From CAWJTV01 sp963845695 (GTDB lineage Bacteria > Planctomycetota > Planctomycetia > Isosphaerales > Isosphaeraceae), in NCBI GenBank assembly GCA_963845695.1, contig CAWJTQ010000001.1, forward strand, positions 1 through 64,000: 64,000 nt of DNA, given 5' to 3'. Under the pieces are notes generated by a model. That model saw nothing but the letters and a program-made list of their open reading frames with translations, did no database searches and had not been told where the DNA came from. The translations under genes and the position numbers were made by a program. Positions 39,013 to 48,982 of the stretch are shown in pieces; position 1 is the first letter of the stretch; each line of letters starts with the position of its first letter.

Positions 39013-40335
39013 CTATTCGGCGAATGCCAGCTTCTGTTGCGTGTCGTCCCACATGACTTTCTTTCCACTGCGCAAGGCCGCATTACCCAGATGAGCCGCA
39101 CGCGCGGCGGCCACGCCGACCTGGATGGGGGCATTGGGCTGTTTCCGGCTGCGGATGCAGTCCAGCCAATTGCGCAGATGGTCAGAAGTTCCCTCGTGCT
39201 CGGATTCGACGTAGATCTTGGGCTCTGGCCGCCATCGCCGCTCGGTCCGATTGAACTTCGGCCAGCCGCGGCCGCGATCCTCTTCGTAGAGAGCCAGCGC
39301 AGCCCGGCTGATTTCCAGGGTTGCCTTGGAGCCGCGGAAGACGATGCTGCCGAAATCCATTCCCAGCGTGTGGCAGGCCGAATACGTCACGAGGAATCCC
39401 TTGGGATACTCCAGCGTACAACTCAGGGTGTCCGGACACTCGAAGGGCCAGTCGTAGGTGTGGCCGATGCCAAAAGCGCTGGCGGGCGTGTCGCACTCCA
39501 TATACCAGTGAACGGTCTCGATGGCATGCGTCATCAAGTCGGCAAGATTGCCGCCGCCAAAATCCCAGAACTGCCGCCAGACCCGGAATTTCATCGGATT
39601 GAACGGCTGCGCGGGTGCCGATCCCAGCCAGGCCTTCCAGTCGAGATTGGCCGGAGGCGCCTGGCTTTTTGGAACAGTCTTGACACCTCTCACGCCGTAA
39701 TTCATGAACCAGAAGGCTTCCACGAGCCGGACGACGCCCAGGGCGCCCGAGGCGAGGATTTGTTTGCCCTGGACGTAGTGAGGCCAACTGCGCTGTTGGG
39801 TACCGGTCTGCACGATCCGGCCGCTCTTCTCCACGGCCCTGACTTCCTCGGGACCTTCCGCGAGGGAGTGGGTCACCGGTTTCTCGAGGTAAACGTCCTT
39901 TCCCGCCGCCAGCGCATCGACGAGCATTTGTTTGTGCCAGTGGTCGGGGGCCGCGATGATCACGGCCTGGACATCCTTGTGATCCAGCAGCTTGCGGTAG
40001 TCGTGGAACTTGGCCGTGTTCGGACCGGCCCGTGCAGCGGCCTGGTTGCGATGGGGCTCGTAGACGTCTGCCACGGCCACGAGGTCGGCGCCATCGACGG
40101 GCTTCGTCTTCCATTGCGGAATTCCGCCCTGAACGGGCTCCCTCGGTTTGGGGATCAGGTGATCCATCAATTGCGAAGCCCGGCCGCCTGTCCCAATCAC
40201 TCCGATCCCCACCCGATCATTGGCCCCCACAACGGCGCCGAAGGAACTGGCGCCTAAGGTGGACAGAGCGACATGCCCTGCCCCGGTGCTGGCGGAACGA
40301 CCGAGAAAGCGGCGTCGCGTGGTTTCATCGTTCAT
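39013..40335 (-). CDS. Gfo/Idh/MocA-family oxidoreductase, Tat-exported
   Basis: 440 residues. The N-terminus MNDETTRRRFLGRSASTGAG is a twin-arginine signal (TRRRFLG). The NAD(P)-binding Rossmann start is VGIGVIGTGGRASQLMDHLI (GxGxxG-type). EKPVTHSLAEGPEEV carries the conserved EKP, and the C-terminal half has GGGNLADLMTHAIETVHWYM with the family catalytic-region His. Length is typical of the planctomycete Tat subgroup. Substrate unknown; the downstream DUF1080 gene points to periplasmic sugar oxidation. Intact. Confidence 0.92.
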   Translation of the reverse strand: MNDETTRRRFLGRSASTGAGHVALSTLGASSFGAVVGANDRVGIGVIGTGGRASQLMDHLIPKPREPVQGGIPQWKTKPVDGADLVAVADVYEPHRNQAAARAGPNTAKFHDYRKLLDHKDVQAVIIAAPDHWHKQMLVDALAAGKDVYLEKPVTHSLAEGPEEVRAVEKSGRIVQTGTQQRSWPHYVQGKQILASGALGVVRLVEAFWFMNYGVRGVKTVPKSQAPPANLDWKAWLGSAPAQPFNPMKFRVWRQFWDFGGGNLADLMTHAIETVHWYMECDTPASAFGIGHTYDWPFECPDTLSCTLEYPKGFLVTYSACHTLGMDFGSIVFRGSKATLEISRAALALYEEDRGRGWPKFNRTERRWRPEPKIYVESEHEGTSDHLRNWLDCIRSRKQPNAPIQVGVAAARAAHLGNAALRSGKKVMWDDTQQKLAFAE

Positions 40336-40383
40336 CGCAAGACCCCCGAGATTCCTTGCCTACATCGTGAGTGACTCCCTCGA

Positions 40384-41052
40384 TCAATCTCCCACCTCGA
40401 ACGGTGGGCCAAGCAGCTCTTTCCACTGCGTTTTCTGGGCGTCGGTGAGAACGGCTTCGAGCTTCTGGGCGTGGTCCTTGCGGAGCTTCTCGATTTTCGG
40501 TCGAATCTCTTCCGGGTTGCCGCCCGATTGCGCCTCCTTGACCAGAGACTCAACCTTCATTTGCAGCTCATGCACGATGGCCATGAACTTCATCAGTTGC
40601 GCCTGCGTGATCTTCAGCTCTTTCCGGACGTCCTCCTGGCCGAGGGCAAAGGCGCCTTCTTGCTGAAGCGTCACCTGGCGCAACCGAGTCCGTTGTCCGG
40701 GCTGGAGCACGTCCTTCAGATGTTTGGCGAGCTTCTCGAGAGCGATCTTCCGGTGCTCGTTGAGCTTTTTTTCACGTTCTTGCCCGGTCTCGGTCAACGA
40801 TTCGAGAAAGGGGCCCGTTTCCATGATCTGCTCCATCACGTACTGGTTCAGCTTCTCCCTCTGCTCGTCGGAGACCTTGAGTTCGTCCAGGACTTTCTCG
40901 CGGAAAACGATGAAGGGAGTGCCCAGGGCCTCCACGAGCTGCTTGCGGTTCTCTTCGGGCACCTGGGCGGCGGCTCTCTGGAAAGACTGGCCCCAGAGCG
41001 CGACCGCGGCCAAAACCACCACGCCGACACTAGATCGGATGCGACGCTTCAT
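40384..41052 (-). CDS. Secreted helical (Spy/CpxP-like) protein
   Basis: 222 residues from ATG 41052 (a GAAGGGAAG site is upstream). Signal peptide MKRRIRSSVGVVVLAAVALW, cleaved near AAAQ. The rest is almost all charged helix: ELKVSDEQREKLNQYVMEQI, LTETGQEREKKLNEHR and LTDAQKTQWKELLGPPFE. The L-T/S-x-x-Q repeat resembles Spy/CpxP LTxxQ proteins and is frequent in planctomycete secreted proteins. A periplasmic chaperone or sensor role is a guess. It lies 48 bases upstream of the oxidoreductase gene in the same direction. Confidence 0.7.
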   Translation of the reverse strand: MKRRIRSSVGVVVLAAVALWGQSFQRAAAQVPEENRKQLVEALGTPFIVFREKVLDELKVSDEQREKLNQYVMEQIMETGPFLESLTETGQEREKKLNEHRKIALEKLAKHLKDVLQPGQRTRLRQVTLQQEGAFALGQEDVRKELKITQAQLMKFMAIVHELQMKVESLVKEAQSGGNPEEIRPKIEKLRKDHAQKLEAVLTDAQKTQWKELLGPPFEVGD

Positions 41053-41134
41053 AGCGTTCTTCCCTTCAGTTGGAGTTCGTCTCGTATGAATCCCAGTCGC
41101 ATGGACAAGCGTATCAGGTGCTCCTTCGATCGTA

Positions 41135-41193
41135 GGGTGCTCTGTGAGCACCGATCGGTCGTGCCACGAGAATCCGGTGCTCACAGAGCACCC
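41135..41193. terminator. Strong hairpin after the TetR gene
   Basis: Perfect 18-bp inverted repeat GGGTGCTCTGTGAGCACC / GGTGCTCACAGAGCACCC separated by 23 bases. It lies between the corrected TetR stop (41249) and the start of the secreted protein. Either a terminator or an operator/attenuator for the downstream group. Confidence 0.55.
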
Positions 41194-41248
41194 GACAACT
41201 CTTCGCGATGCCTACTCTCACACGCTCTCCTGCGTCGAGGCGGGCCGA

Positions 41249-41897
41249 TCAACCTCTTGCTGATGAGTCGGGAACACGGAGCGAATGTTTCAGGTGCTCC
41301 TTGAGGTAGTCGAAGTGCCGTGCCATCATGTGCCGGTCTTGCAGGGTGCGGCGTGAGCATAATCGAGCCCTCGACGATGGCCACGATATAACGCGCCAGC
41401 GCACCAGCATCCACGGACCGCCCTGGGCAATACTTCACCGCGGCGGCAGCCAGGTGGGGCCTGAACTCCTGATCCATCTCGTCGAAGCACTCCGCCAGCC
41501 GCTGCCGGAAGGCGTCGTGGGTATCGCTGAGCGCCGTACTGAGGTTGCCGATGATGCAGCCGCCCTTGCTCTGCTCGCGGTGGCGAATCATCTCCTGAAT
41601 CGCGTCCAGTCGCCGGAACACCGACTGCAACGGGTCGTCCTCGTCCGATGGCGGCAGGCGTTTCTCGATCTCCTCCAGGAGCTGTCGACGCTTCTCCATG
41701 TGGCGGTCGATCACGGCGAAGCCCAGCTCCTCCTTGCTGCCGAAGTGGTGGAAAAATGCCCCCGTCGTCACCTGCGCCGACTTCAGGACCTCCTCCAGCT
41801 TGGTATCGTGGTAGCCCTTCAGGGCGAACCAGCGCGCCGCCTCCCCCAGGATCTTCTCCCGCGTCTCCAATGCCCTTGGCTGCCTGACGGTCCTCAT
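41249..41897 (-). CDS. TetR/AcrR-family transcriptional regulator
   Basis: About 215 residues from ATG 41897. Helix-turn-helix at the N-terminus: ALETREKILGEAARWFALKG YHDT, then EEVLKSAQVTTGAFFHHFGS KEEL. The ligand domain has GGCIIGNLSTALSDTHDAFR, typical of the subgroup related to NemR/AcuR-like repressors. Near 41348 the frame slips one base: in the other frame RTLQDRHMMARHFDYLKEHL KHSLR completes the usual C-terminus and stops at 41249, while the uncorrected frame runs to 41181. No clear target is adjacent; the RND pump is 8 kb away. Confidence 0.85.
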
Positions 41898-42444
41898 CGG
41901 CCGCTCCAAAAAACAGAGTAGTCGGTTTTTTATTCGAACGGAGACGGCGGCCGCTGTCAAGACGGCTGGGAACCGGAAACACCGCCTTGGGCGCAATACC
42001 GTTGAGCAACCTTCGCTGGCGCTTCGGGCTGGTGTCGGACCAGTTCGGTCGTGTCAGGCCGGAGAGCTCGTCAATCACTCGGTTTGGGACGATCCCCATC
42101 GCGGCATCATAAACAAACAGTTCGCGGACCGAGACGGCGCGGGCGTCTCGGACGTGCTGGGGCAATTCGACGCTGTAAACGGCGGGTTAGTCAAGATCAA
42201 CGGCTCAAGTGACGTCCAAGGGCTCAGGAACCCTATTGATTTGCGCCGGGGTCGGGGGATCAGGTCGGGGTGCCGGAATTCCCGACTGATTTCCGATAAT
42301 TCGTCCAGATTTCCCTTGCAATCGATCCCTACCTTCGACGAAAGTAAGACGAACTGCGTCGGTGTCGTCAATCCGATGGACGAAGCCCTCAAGATCGGGC
42401 AGAATGTTCTCGAGGCCGCCGAGGAAGCCGGGAGACTTGCACGT
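41898..42444. other. Divergent intergenic region TetR / coiled-coil gene
   Basis: No convincing gene, although a plus-strand frame is open from 42154. Contains TTCGCTGGCGCTTCGGGCT at about 42009, one arm of the palindrome found at 45.4 kb. A TetR operator may lie near 41900, but I see no clear symmetric site. Confidence 0.35.
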
Positions 42445-44355
42445 ATGAGGTTTTCGATGGCAAGCGATAGCACGCATCATGGCTTGGGGACGATCGCTCG
42501 ACTGGTCGTCATGATCGTCACGATCGGCGGCGTCATGCCGCGGCCGGCCCTCGCCCAGGCCACCAAGGCAGCGGGCAAAGCGGCAGCCGTCTTCGATGAC
42601 GAGAAGAAGACCGACGAGAAGAAGACCGATGAGAAGAAGGCGGCCACGACGTCCGACCGCGACACGATCGGATTCAACCAGGACAACGTCGCGGCGCAGA
42701 TGAACGAGCTGGAGGAGCGGATGTTCCGGCTATCCGAGGCGCTCCTCGGACTCGAGCCGGAGAACTCCTCGCGGCTCCGTCTGGCCCTGAAATTCTCGCG
42801 CGAGGAACAGATCCTGGAGCAGATGCGTGAGACGCAGAAGCTCTTGAAGGATGCGCAGCTCAGCAAGGCGGAGACGGAAGTCAAGGAACTCATCGCCAAG
42901 CTGGAGCACCTCCGCACCTTGTTGCTAGCCGAGGACCTGGATTTCCAGCTCAGGCTGGCGCGGCTCCGACAGATGCGAGAGACGCTGGGCCAGCTTGACC
43001 GGATCCTCAAGGAGGAGCGGCGCGAGCTGGGCTGGTCCCGGTTCGCCATGGACCAACGCAAGCGACTGGAGCGGTTCACCACCCGCCGCCCCGACCTCGA
43101 GGCGCTGGTCCGCGACCAGGAGGCCCTGATCGTCGACACCAAGAAGACGTCGAAGGACAAAGACAAGGCGGCCCAGGACGCCAGGACGGCGATCCGTGAA
43201 CGGGAGGTGAAACTCCGTAGCGCCGGGAGTGCCCTGGCCAACGACCCCTTGTTCTCCGACCTTCAGCCTCCCCACCTGCGGCGCGCCGACACCCATCTGG
43301 CCGAGGCCGTGACCGCCCTCCAAAAGGCCGACGTCAACGCGGCGGTCGCCGCCCAGGAGCAGGCCCTCGGCCTGTTGCGAGCGGAGCTGACTCGCTTCAA
43401 CGAGCAGGAGACGCAGACGAAGCGAACGATCGCCGAGGCCGAATTCCGGAGGCGCGTGGAAGATCAAGCCAAGAATACGAGCGCGAGTGAACGGCTTGAT
43501 TCGATGTCGACCCGGCTGGGAGACGTCGGCATCGGCTTGCGAAAAGACCTGATCCGAGCCGCAGCGTCCATGAAATCGGCCGAGCGACACCTGGGCAAGG
43601 CCGCAGCCGGACCGGCGGCCGATGAACAGACGGCCGCGCTGGACGTGCTGGCGAAGTCGCGCGAGGACTTCACCCGGTCCATTGAGCGGTTGCTCGTGGA
43701 ACTCCGCTCCGAACTCCGCTCCCGACTCATCGGCGACCTGACCGAGATGCACGAGCATCAGTTGGCGATCCGCGAGACGACCCAGGCCCAGGCCCCTCGG
43801 GTCTTGAAGAAATCCCGGACGGCGCTGGTCATGGTGGCCGGCCTGTCGAAAAACGAAGCCGAGCTGGGCGAACGCACCGAACATTTGCTTGACCTGGTCG
43901 AGGAGACCGAGTACGGGATTGCCCTGCCGACGACGCTTCGCATCCTTTCGCGCGAGATGCGAAGCATTGAAGGATGGCTCAAGGCGGGTGACGTTGCTTC
44001 CCGCACGACCGATCTGGAGACGCGCATCGAGGAAGATCTGCTGGGGCTGGTCCAGGCCATCCGACGGCTTCCCCCCACCACGCCGCCGCCCCCGGGCTCG
44101 CCGCTCTCCACGGACTTGAGGGAACGTGAGCGCGAGCTGAACCGGCTGATCGCCGAGCTCAAGATGGTCCGGATGATCCAGGCTCGGCTCAACGACGACA
44201 CCGTTGGTGTGGACAAGACCCGCCCCGCTGCATCGACCTTGCCTCCGGCCATCCGGCGCGAGGTCGAGACTCTCGAGACCACGCAGGACGAGATTCGCGA
44301 CGCGCTCGCGAAGATCGCGGAGCGGTTGCCGTTTCCCGAAGACAACTCCGAGTGA
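42445..44355 (+). CDS. Secreted coiled-coil protein
   Basis: About 636 residues from ATG 42445. A signal peptide (ARLVVMIVTIGGVMPRPALA) ends near AQA. A KTDEKKTDEKK repeat follows, then long charged helices: MNELEERMFRLSEALLGLEP, ALKFSREEQILEQMRETQKL and LRQMRETLGQLDRILKEERR, with Pro-rich PPTTPPPPGSP near the end. No enzyme motif. The upstream in-frame extension to 42154 has no signal or ribosome site. Pairs with the small secreted protein 109 bases downstream; together they look like the tail of a planctomycete envelope module, but no BatA/VWA genes are in the window. Confidence 0.65.
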   Translation: MRFSMASDSTHHGLGTIARLVVMIVTIGGVMPRPALAQATKAAGKAAAVFDDEKKTDEKKTDEKKAATTSDRDTIGFNQDNVAAQMNELEERMFRLSEALLGLEPENSSRLRLALKFSREEQILEQMRETQKLLKDAQLSKAETEVKELIAKLEHLRTLLLAEDLDFQLRLARLRQMRETLGQLDRILKEERRELGWSRFAMDQRKRLERFTTRRPDLEALVRDQEALIVDTKKTSKDKDKAAQDARTAIREREVKLRSAGSALANDPLFSDLQPPHLRRADTHLAEAVTALQKADVNAAVAAQEQALGLLRAELTRFNEQETQTKRTIAEAEFRRRVEDQAKNTSASERLDSMSTRLGDVGIGLRKDLIRAAASMKSAERHLGKAAAGPAADEQTAALDVLAKSREDFTRSIERLLVELRSELRSRLIGDLTEMHEHQLAIRETTQAQAPRVLKKSRTALVMVAGLSKNEAELGERTEHLLDLVEETEYGIALPTTLRILSREMRSIEGWLKAGDVASRTTDLETRIEEDLLGLVQAIRRLPPTTPPPPGSPLSTDLRERERELNRLIAELKMVRMIQARLNDDTVGVDKTRPAASTLPPAIRREVETLETTQDEIRDALAKIAERLPFPEDNSE

Positions 44356-44464
44356 TTTGACGACGTTGTTAAGTGGACCCTTCGGTCGGGGCGACCCGAG
44401 TCGAAGGGATCGAGTGTGGCCGCGATTCGATCAGTTTTCTCTGACCCAAGATGACGAGGTGACG

Positions 44465-44989
44465 ATGAGACGCGATCTTCACATGCTAAGCGCCGCCGCC
44501 CTGTTGTTGTTCCTGCTCCAACCCGCCTTCGCGGCCGAGCCGCCGGCCGCCGCGATCACGGCAAAGATGGCCGACGTGACTGACGAACTCAACCGGAAGG
44601 TGACTGGCAAGCCGGTCCAGTCCGAACAGAAGACAATCGTGAGCGATCTGGACAAGCTGATCGCTTCCCTCGAGAAACAGTGCGAAGCCTGCAAGGGCGG
44701 CTTGAAGCGCAATAACCCCAATCGTGGCATGGACGAATCCCGGATCGGTCGAGGCACCGGCGGCATCGGCACCCTCGTGGACCCCAGGGAGTCCGCCAAG
44801 GACTGGGGCAAGCTGTCCGAACGCGAGCGTGACCGGATCCTGCAATCGATGTCCGAAGGGTTCCCGCCCGAGTACCGCACGGTCCTGGAACGTTACTATC
44901 GCCGGCTCGCAGAAGAGAAGCGCAGCCCGGCCACTGAGGGAGCGCCCGCGGCGAAGGCGGCCGAAGCCCCGACGCCCGCAGCCAAGTAG
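44465..44989 (+). CDS. Small secreted protein, planctomycete-conserved type
   Basis: 174 residues. Signal peptide MRRDLHMLSAAALLLFLLQP, cleaved near AFAAEP. Then DKLIASLEKQCEACKGG (CxxC), NNPNRGMDESRIGRGTGGIG and the C-terminal WGKLSERERDRILQSMSEGF PPEYRTVLERYYRRLAEEK, which I recall from planctomycete proteins encoded beside VWA/coiled-coil genes. Ala/Pro-rich tail. Probably co-transcribed with the preceding coiled-coil gene; a terminator follows. Confidence 0.7.
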   Translation: MRRDLHMLSAAALLLFLLQPAFAAEPPAAAITAKMADVTDELNRKVTGKPVQSEQKTIVSDLDKLIASLEKQCEACKGGLKRNNPNRGMDESRIGRGTGGIGTLVDPRESAKDWGKLSERERDRILQSMSEGFPPEYRTVLERYYRRLAEEKRSPATEGAPAAKAAEAPTPAAK

Positions 44990-45021
44990 CTGTGAGCCAG
45001 GTCCATTTGTCGTCCCTACCT

Positions 45022-45061
45022 CCGAGACGACAGGGTCGCCCACCGGGCGGCCCTGTCTCGG
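45022..45061 (+). terminator. Terminator hairpin of the secreted-protein pair
   Basis: CCGAGACGACAGGGTCGCCC / GGGCGGCCCTGTCTCGG with small internal bulges and an ACC loop, 32 bases after the stop at 44989. Confidence 0.65.
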
Positions 45062-45842
45062 AAGTGAACGGAAAAGCGCGCCGCTGGTGTCGCACCCTGG
45101 ATCGAGGAACTAATCTCGATCCTCAAGAACCGCAGAATTCGACCTACAACGCTTACCTGATGAGCCGCACTCTTCGTGCGTCGGCCCGACTCGCTCTCGG
45201 CCTCCGGGTTTCGTCCGCCTTGGTGTTCCTACGGCCCTTCAGGCCGCTGGAGATGAGGCGCTGACTCCGGGTTTCAACCGGGGCTGTATTCCCCCGCGAC
45301 CCTCCACGCCGCCACGACCTGCTCCCTCCCGTCGGGGCTCTGGTCCGTGCGCCAGCCATTCGTTAGCTGCTCTAGAGCGCCTCACGCTTGGGTTGGACAC
45401 ACTAACCGCAACGAAATCGATACGAGCCCGACGCGCCAGCGAGTGAATTCCGGTGGGGATCCTCAATTCAGTCGCTGGCGCGTTCGGGCTCGTATCAGGC
45501 GTCCGCCACGCAAGCGTCAAGCGCTCTATAGCGGATCATGAACGAGTTGCATGCAGAACACCATAGATGCGAATATTACAATATTTTATTTATTATATTG
45601 ACGCTGATGAATCGAGGGTCCGGTTGACGCACCTGTTCCTCCACCTGTTCCCAGGTGCACGGCCCTCGAGCGTTTCGCGCCCGGGTCGCACTCGCGCCAC
45701 GCGAGCGCTTGGGTGTGCGCAACTCATTCGTGAAGTGTTCTCGAGCCGGTTCGGATCAGGTCGATGACCGGATCGTGAGTGGGACCGGAAGTCTTCCCGA
45801 CATCCCCCGTCGCGGAAGGATGGGTGCCTTGTCCCGCTGGGC
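45062..45842. other. Gene-free convergent region
   Basis: No supported gene between the convergent secreted-protein pair and the EF-hand gene. Contains the palindrome at 45419-45496 and a small AT-rich island near 45570-45600. Confidence 0.45.
45419..45496. repeat. Long palindrome GATACGAGCCCGACGCGCCA
   Basis: Arms 45419-45442 and 45472-45496 are complementary over about 24 bases with one extra base; the right arm reads TCGCTGGCGCGTTCGGGCTC. The loop is about 29 bases. The same CGCTGGCGCTTCGGGCT half-site occurs alone at about 42009, which suggests a dispersed REP-type element. Confidence 0.7.
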
Positions 45843-47549
45843 TTACTTGGTCTTCGTCGCAGCGGCCGCGTGGGCCTCGTCGGGGTCGATCAGTCCGTCC
45901 TTGTCGCGGTCAAGGCGGTCGAACTGGTCGCGAGGGCCCAGGAATTCACGGTGCGAGACGTCACCGTCGTGGTTGCGGTCCATCTTCTGAAACCAGTCGG
46001 GACCGGCGGGTTGGCCGCTCGGTTGGGTTGCGCCCATCAAACGAACCGCGGGAGTGGCCACGACATCACCCGTCAGACCGGGAAGCCCGCCGCGGGCAAT
46101 GGTGACCTGGAAGTGATAGGGGATCTCGTCGGCCGAGACGCGGCCGTCGGCATCGCCATCCCACGACATGACCCGATCGACGGTACGCATCACCTCTCGG
46201 GCGCCGAGACGACGGTCTCGGTCGAGGTCCAGGATCCCGAAGATCGAACGGCCCTGGTCGGCCGTCGTGACGACCAGGCGGTGTCGCGCGGCGTCCGACT
46301 GTCGATCCCCGAACGCGAGGAGTTCTTTGAGGTAGAGCTTGCCGTCTCCGTCCCGGTCGATGACATCCAAGAGACCGGCCAGGGGCGACTGAGGGGCGTT
46401 GATCGTGGCCCGTTCCTTGTCCTCCAGGTAGCCGTTTTTGTTGACGTCGGCGGTCTTGAACCGCTGCGTGAGGACGCGACGAGTCTCCTCGGCCACGGCC
46501 GTTCCGTCTTCGACGTGGATGTCGAGCCGGACCTCTCCGACGGCGAACTCGACGTCGCCGTCAGCAAGTTGCCGGACCTTTGCGCCTCTTGCCAGGCCCC
46601 CATCGTCTCCAACCCGGACAGTCGCCCGGCCGGAAGGATCGGGCGAGAGGGTGACGTCGAGCGTGAGGTCGACCGGTGCCCGACTGAGGAATTGACGCAA
46701 CTCTTGCGAGGTGAGCACCTCGTCGCCGTTGGTATCGGCCTTGGCAAATGCGTCGGGATCGATAGCGAACTCGGCAATGGATAACTTATCGTCGGTCCTT
46801 CCCCTAGTCTCCCCCTTCGCCCGATCGTATTTCTTGAGCAAGAGCCGCGCGGGCCGGAGCGTTGATTCACCTGCGACGAGTTCGACCACAGGTGGGAGGG
46901 TCGTGAAGCGGGCCCGGCGGTCGGATGATTCCTCCATCATCGCGGCGAACGCCGGGCTGTTGTAGGGCTCGAGCTCGTCGGGGCTGATCATTGCATTATC
47001 GTCGAGGTCGAGCGGACGGAGCGAGCCGGCGATGGCGGCCAATTCGGGTCTGGTCAGCTGGCCGTCCTTGTCGCGGTCGAGTTGATCGAAGAGCGCGTCG
47101 GTGCGACTGATCGCCTGCCGGCCAACCTGGAGTCGGAAGGGACCCAGGATCGGGCGGAGGGCCTCGGCCAGTTCGTCGATCGAGACCATGCCGTCCTTCG
47201 GTTGGACGTCCAGCTCTCCCATGCCAGCCGGCACGGCCGAGCCCGTCGCCAGACGTACAAGTGCAGCGAACGTTTTCTCGTCGGCTTCCTTGGTCGTGAG
47301 GATACCATCCCGATTGCGGTCGAGGCTGGCGTGGAGCGTGCGGACAGAGTCGATCCACGCCGCCTCGAAAGGCCGGCCCTGGGACGTGACCCGCAGGCGG
47401 ACGAAGATCGGGCGATGCTCAGCCAGAAAGATCAGGTGGCGCGCGGCGTCACTCTCGGGCGCCGCTGGCGGCGGGGTCTGGAGACCCGCGCCGAACGCGG
47501 GGGCCGCTGTGGCCAGAGCGAGCACCAGGAAGCCCGATGCACCCATCAT
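45843..47549 (-). CDS. Secreted multi-EF-hand protein
   Basis: 568 residues. Signal peptide MMGASGFLVLALATAAPAFG. At least six EF-hand-like calcium loops: DRNRDGILTTKE, DRDKDGQLTRPE, DTNGDEVLTSQE, DVNKNGYLEDKE, DRDGDGKLYLKE, DRNHDGDVSHRE and DRDKDGLIDPDE. It starts at ATG 47549, overlapping the DUF1501 stop (ATGA), so translation is coupled and it is the last gene of the DUF1549-DUF1501-EF-hand operon. Such proteins are typical partners of the PVC exported haem-domain systems; function unproven. Intact. Confidence 0.9.
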   Translation of the reverse strand: MMGASGFLVLALATAAPAFGAGLQTPPPAAPESDAARHLIFLAEHRPIFVRLRVTSQGRPFEAAWIDSVRTLHASLDRNRDGILTTKEADEKTFAALVRLATGSAVPAGMGELDVQPKDGMVSIDELAEALRPILGPFRLQVGRQAISRTDALFDQLDRDKDGQLTRPELAAIAGSLRPLDLDDNAMISPDELEPYNSPAFAAMMEESSDRRARFTTLPPVVELVAGESTLRPARLLLKKYDRAKGETRGRTDDKLSIAEFAIDPDAFAKADTNGDEVLTSQELRQFLSRAPVDLTLDVTLSPDPSGRATVRVGDDGGLARGAKVRQLADGDVEFAVGEVRLDIHVEDGTAVAEETRRVLTQRFKTADVNKNGYLEDKERATINAPQSPLAGLLDVIDRDGDGKLYLKELLAFGDRQSDAARHRLVVTTADQGRSIFGILDLDRDRRLGAREVMRTVDRVMSWDGDADGRVSADEIPYHFQVTIARGGLPGLTGDVVATPAVRLMGATQPSGQPAGPDWFQKMDRNHDGDVSHREFLGPRDQFDRLDRDKDGLIDPDEAHAAAATKTK

Positions 47550-48897
47550 CCCAGAACTTCCTTGATGGGGTTGGCTTTGAGGTCAACGATCCGGATCGGC
47601 CGGCCGTTATCCTCGATGTTCTGCTTCGACGGGTCGATCCCCAATGACTTGACGACGGTTGCGAGCAGGTCGGGTACCGTGACAGGCCGGTCCTTGACCT
47701 GCTCGCCATCGGCCCCGGTGTTGCCGATCGCCTGGCCGCCGCGAAGGCCTCCACCGGCGAGAACGGTTGACCAGGCGTTGGGGAAATGGTCGCGGCCGGC
47801 GGACTCGTTGATCTTCGGCGTCCGACCGAACTCACCCATCCAGACGATCAACGTGCTATCGAGCAGGCCGCGCGAGCGAAGGTCGGTCATCAAGGTGGAC
47901 CAACCGGAATCGAGGACACCGCAGAGCCTTTCCACGGTTTGGAAATTCTGCGCGTGCGTATCCCAGCCCAGGAAGCCGTTGCCGTTGACCGAGGAGAGCG
48001 ACACCTCGACGAAGGCGACCCCCCGTTCGACCAGTCGACGGGCCAGGAGGCAACCCTGGCCGAACGGGTTGCGACCGTAGGCCTCGTGCACGGCGGCGGG
48101 TTCCTCGTCCAGGTCGAATGCCTTGGCGGCGGATGACCTCATCATCTTCACGGCCCGAAGGTACGCACTGTGGTGACTGGACGTGGCAGCGCCGGGCGGC
48201 TTGCGAGGAAGTTACCCCCTAACGTCTGCATCAGCTCGAGCCGTTCGTCGGCTCGAGGCCGGGCAATGCCGCGCGGGATGTCGAGATCCTCCACGCGCAT
48301 CGAGTAGCTCGGCGCTTCCCCAGCGCCTCCCTGCGTCCGCTCGCCAACGGTCAACGGCGCGCACTTCGGACCGAGGAATCCCGAGCTGAAGGCCGCCGCG
48401 TTGATCGCCCGGTACGGCGAGATGCTGACGAACCCCGGGATCTCGGCCGACCCGTCGTCGAACTCGTTGGCAATGAGTGAGCCGAGCGCGGGATAGCGGA
48501 CTGGGCCCTGGGGCAGGTAACCGGTCCGGAGGTAGTAAGTGGCGCGGCTGTGGTCGCCTTCCTTCGAGCTCATTGAGCGGATGAGGGCGAGATCCTTGGT
48601 CTGGCGGGCGAGCTTTGGCAAGTGCGGACCGATCAGCATCCCAGGCACGGCGGTCGCGATGGGCTTGAAGGGGCCGCTGTTGGCGTGGCCCGGTTTGGGG
48701 TCGAAGGTGTCGGTCTGGCTCGGCCCGCCAGACATCCAGAGGAGGATGCATGACTTGCGGCGGTTGGGATGCGCGGCCGTATCGGCCGCGAGCGTCTCGA
48801 TCCAGCCGGATGCGGACTCGCCGAGGGCACCCACGGCAGCGAGCCGCATCACCTGCCGTCGGGTCAGTTGCGGGACATGGCGATTTGGGCGACTCAT
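47546..48897 (-). CDS. DUF1501 protein, one frame break
   Basis: About 450 residues from ATG 48897 (GGGGGAG upstream). Starts QLTRRQVMRLAAVGALG, a Tat-like signal, then ILLWMSGGPSQTDTFDPKPG, the DUF1501 hallmark (sulfatase-like fold), IRSMSSKEGDHSRATYYLRT and WMGEFGRTPKINESAGRDHF near the C-terminus. Near 48180 one base is missing or extra: frame one ends PALPRPVTTVRTFGP, the other continues TSSHHSAYLRAVKMMRSSAA. Since everything else is intact I treat it as an indel in the assembly. It lies 85 bases downstream of DUF1549 and overlaps the EF-hand gene. Confidence 0.9.
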
Positions 48898-48982
48898 GGC
48901 GGAACTCCCCCTGCGCCCCACGGGCGCGAGACAAGTCAGATAGGACTGGTACGCTCGATGACGGTGACCCGGCCGGACCGGG

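Noticed and set aside
30051..41897. TetR as local regulator of the RND pump
   Set aside because: The genes are 8 kb apart with many unrelated genes between; no shared operator seen.
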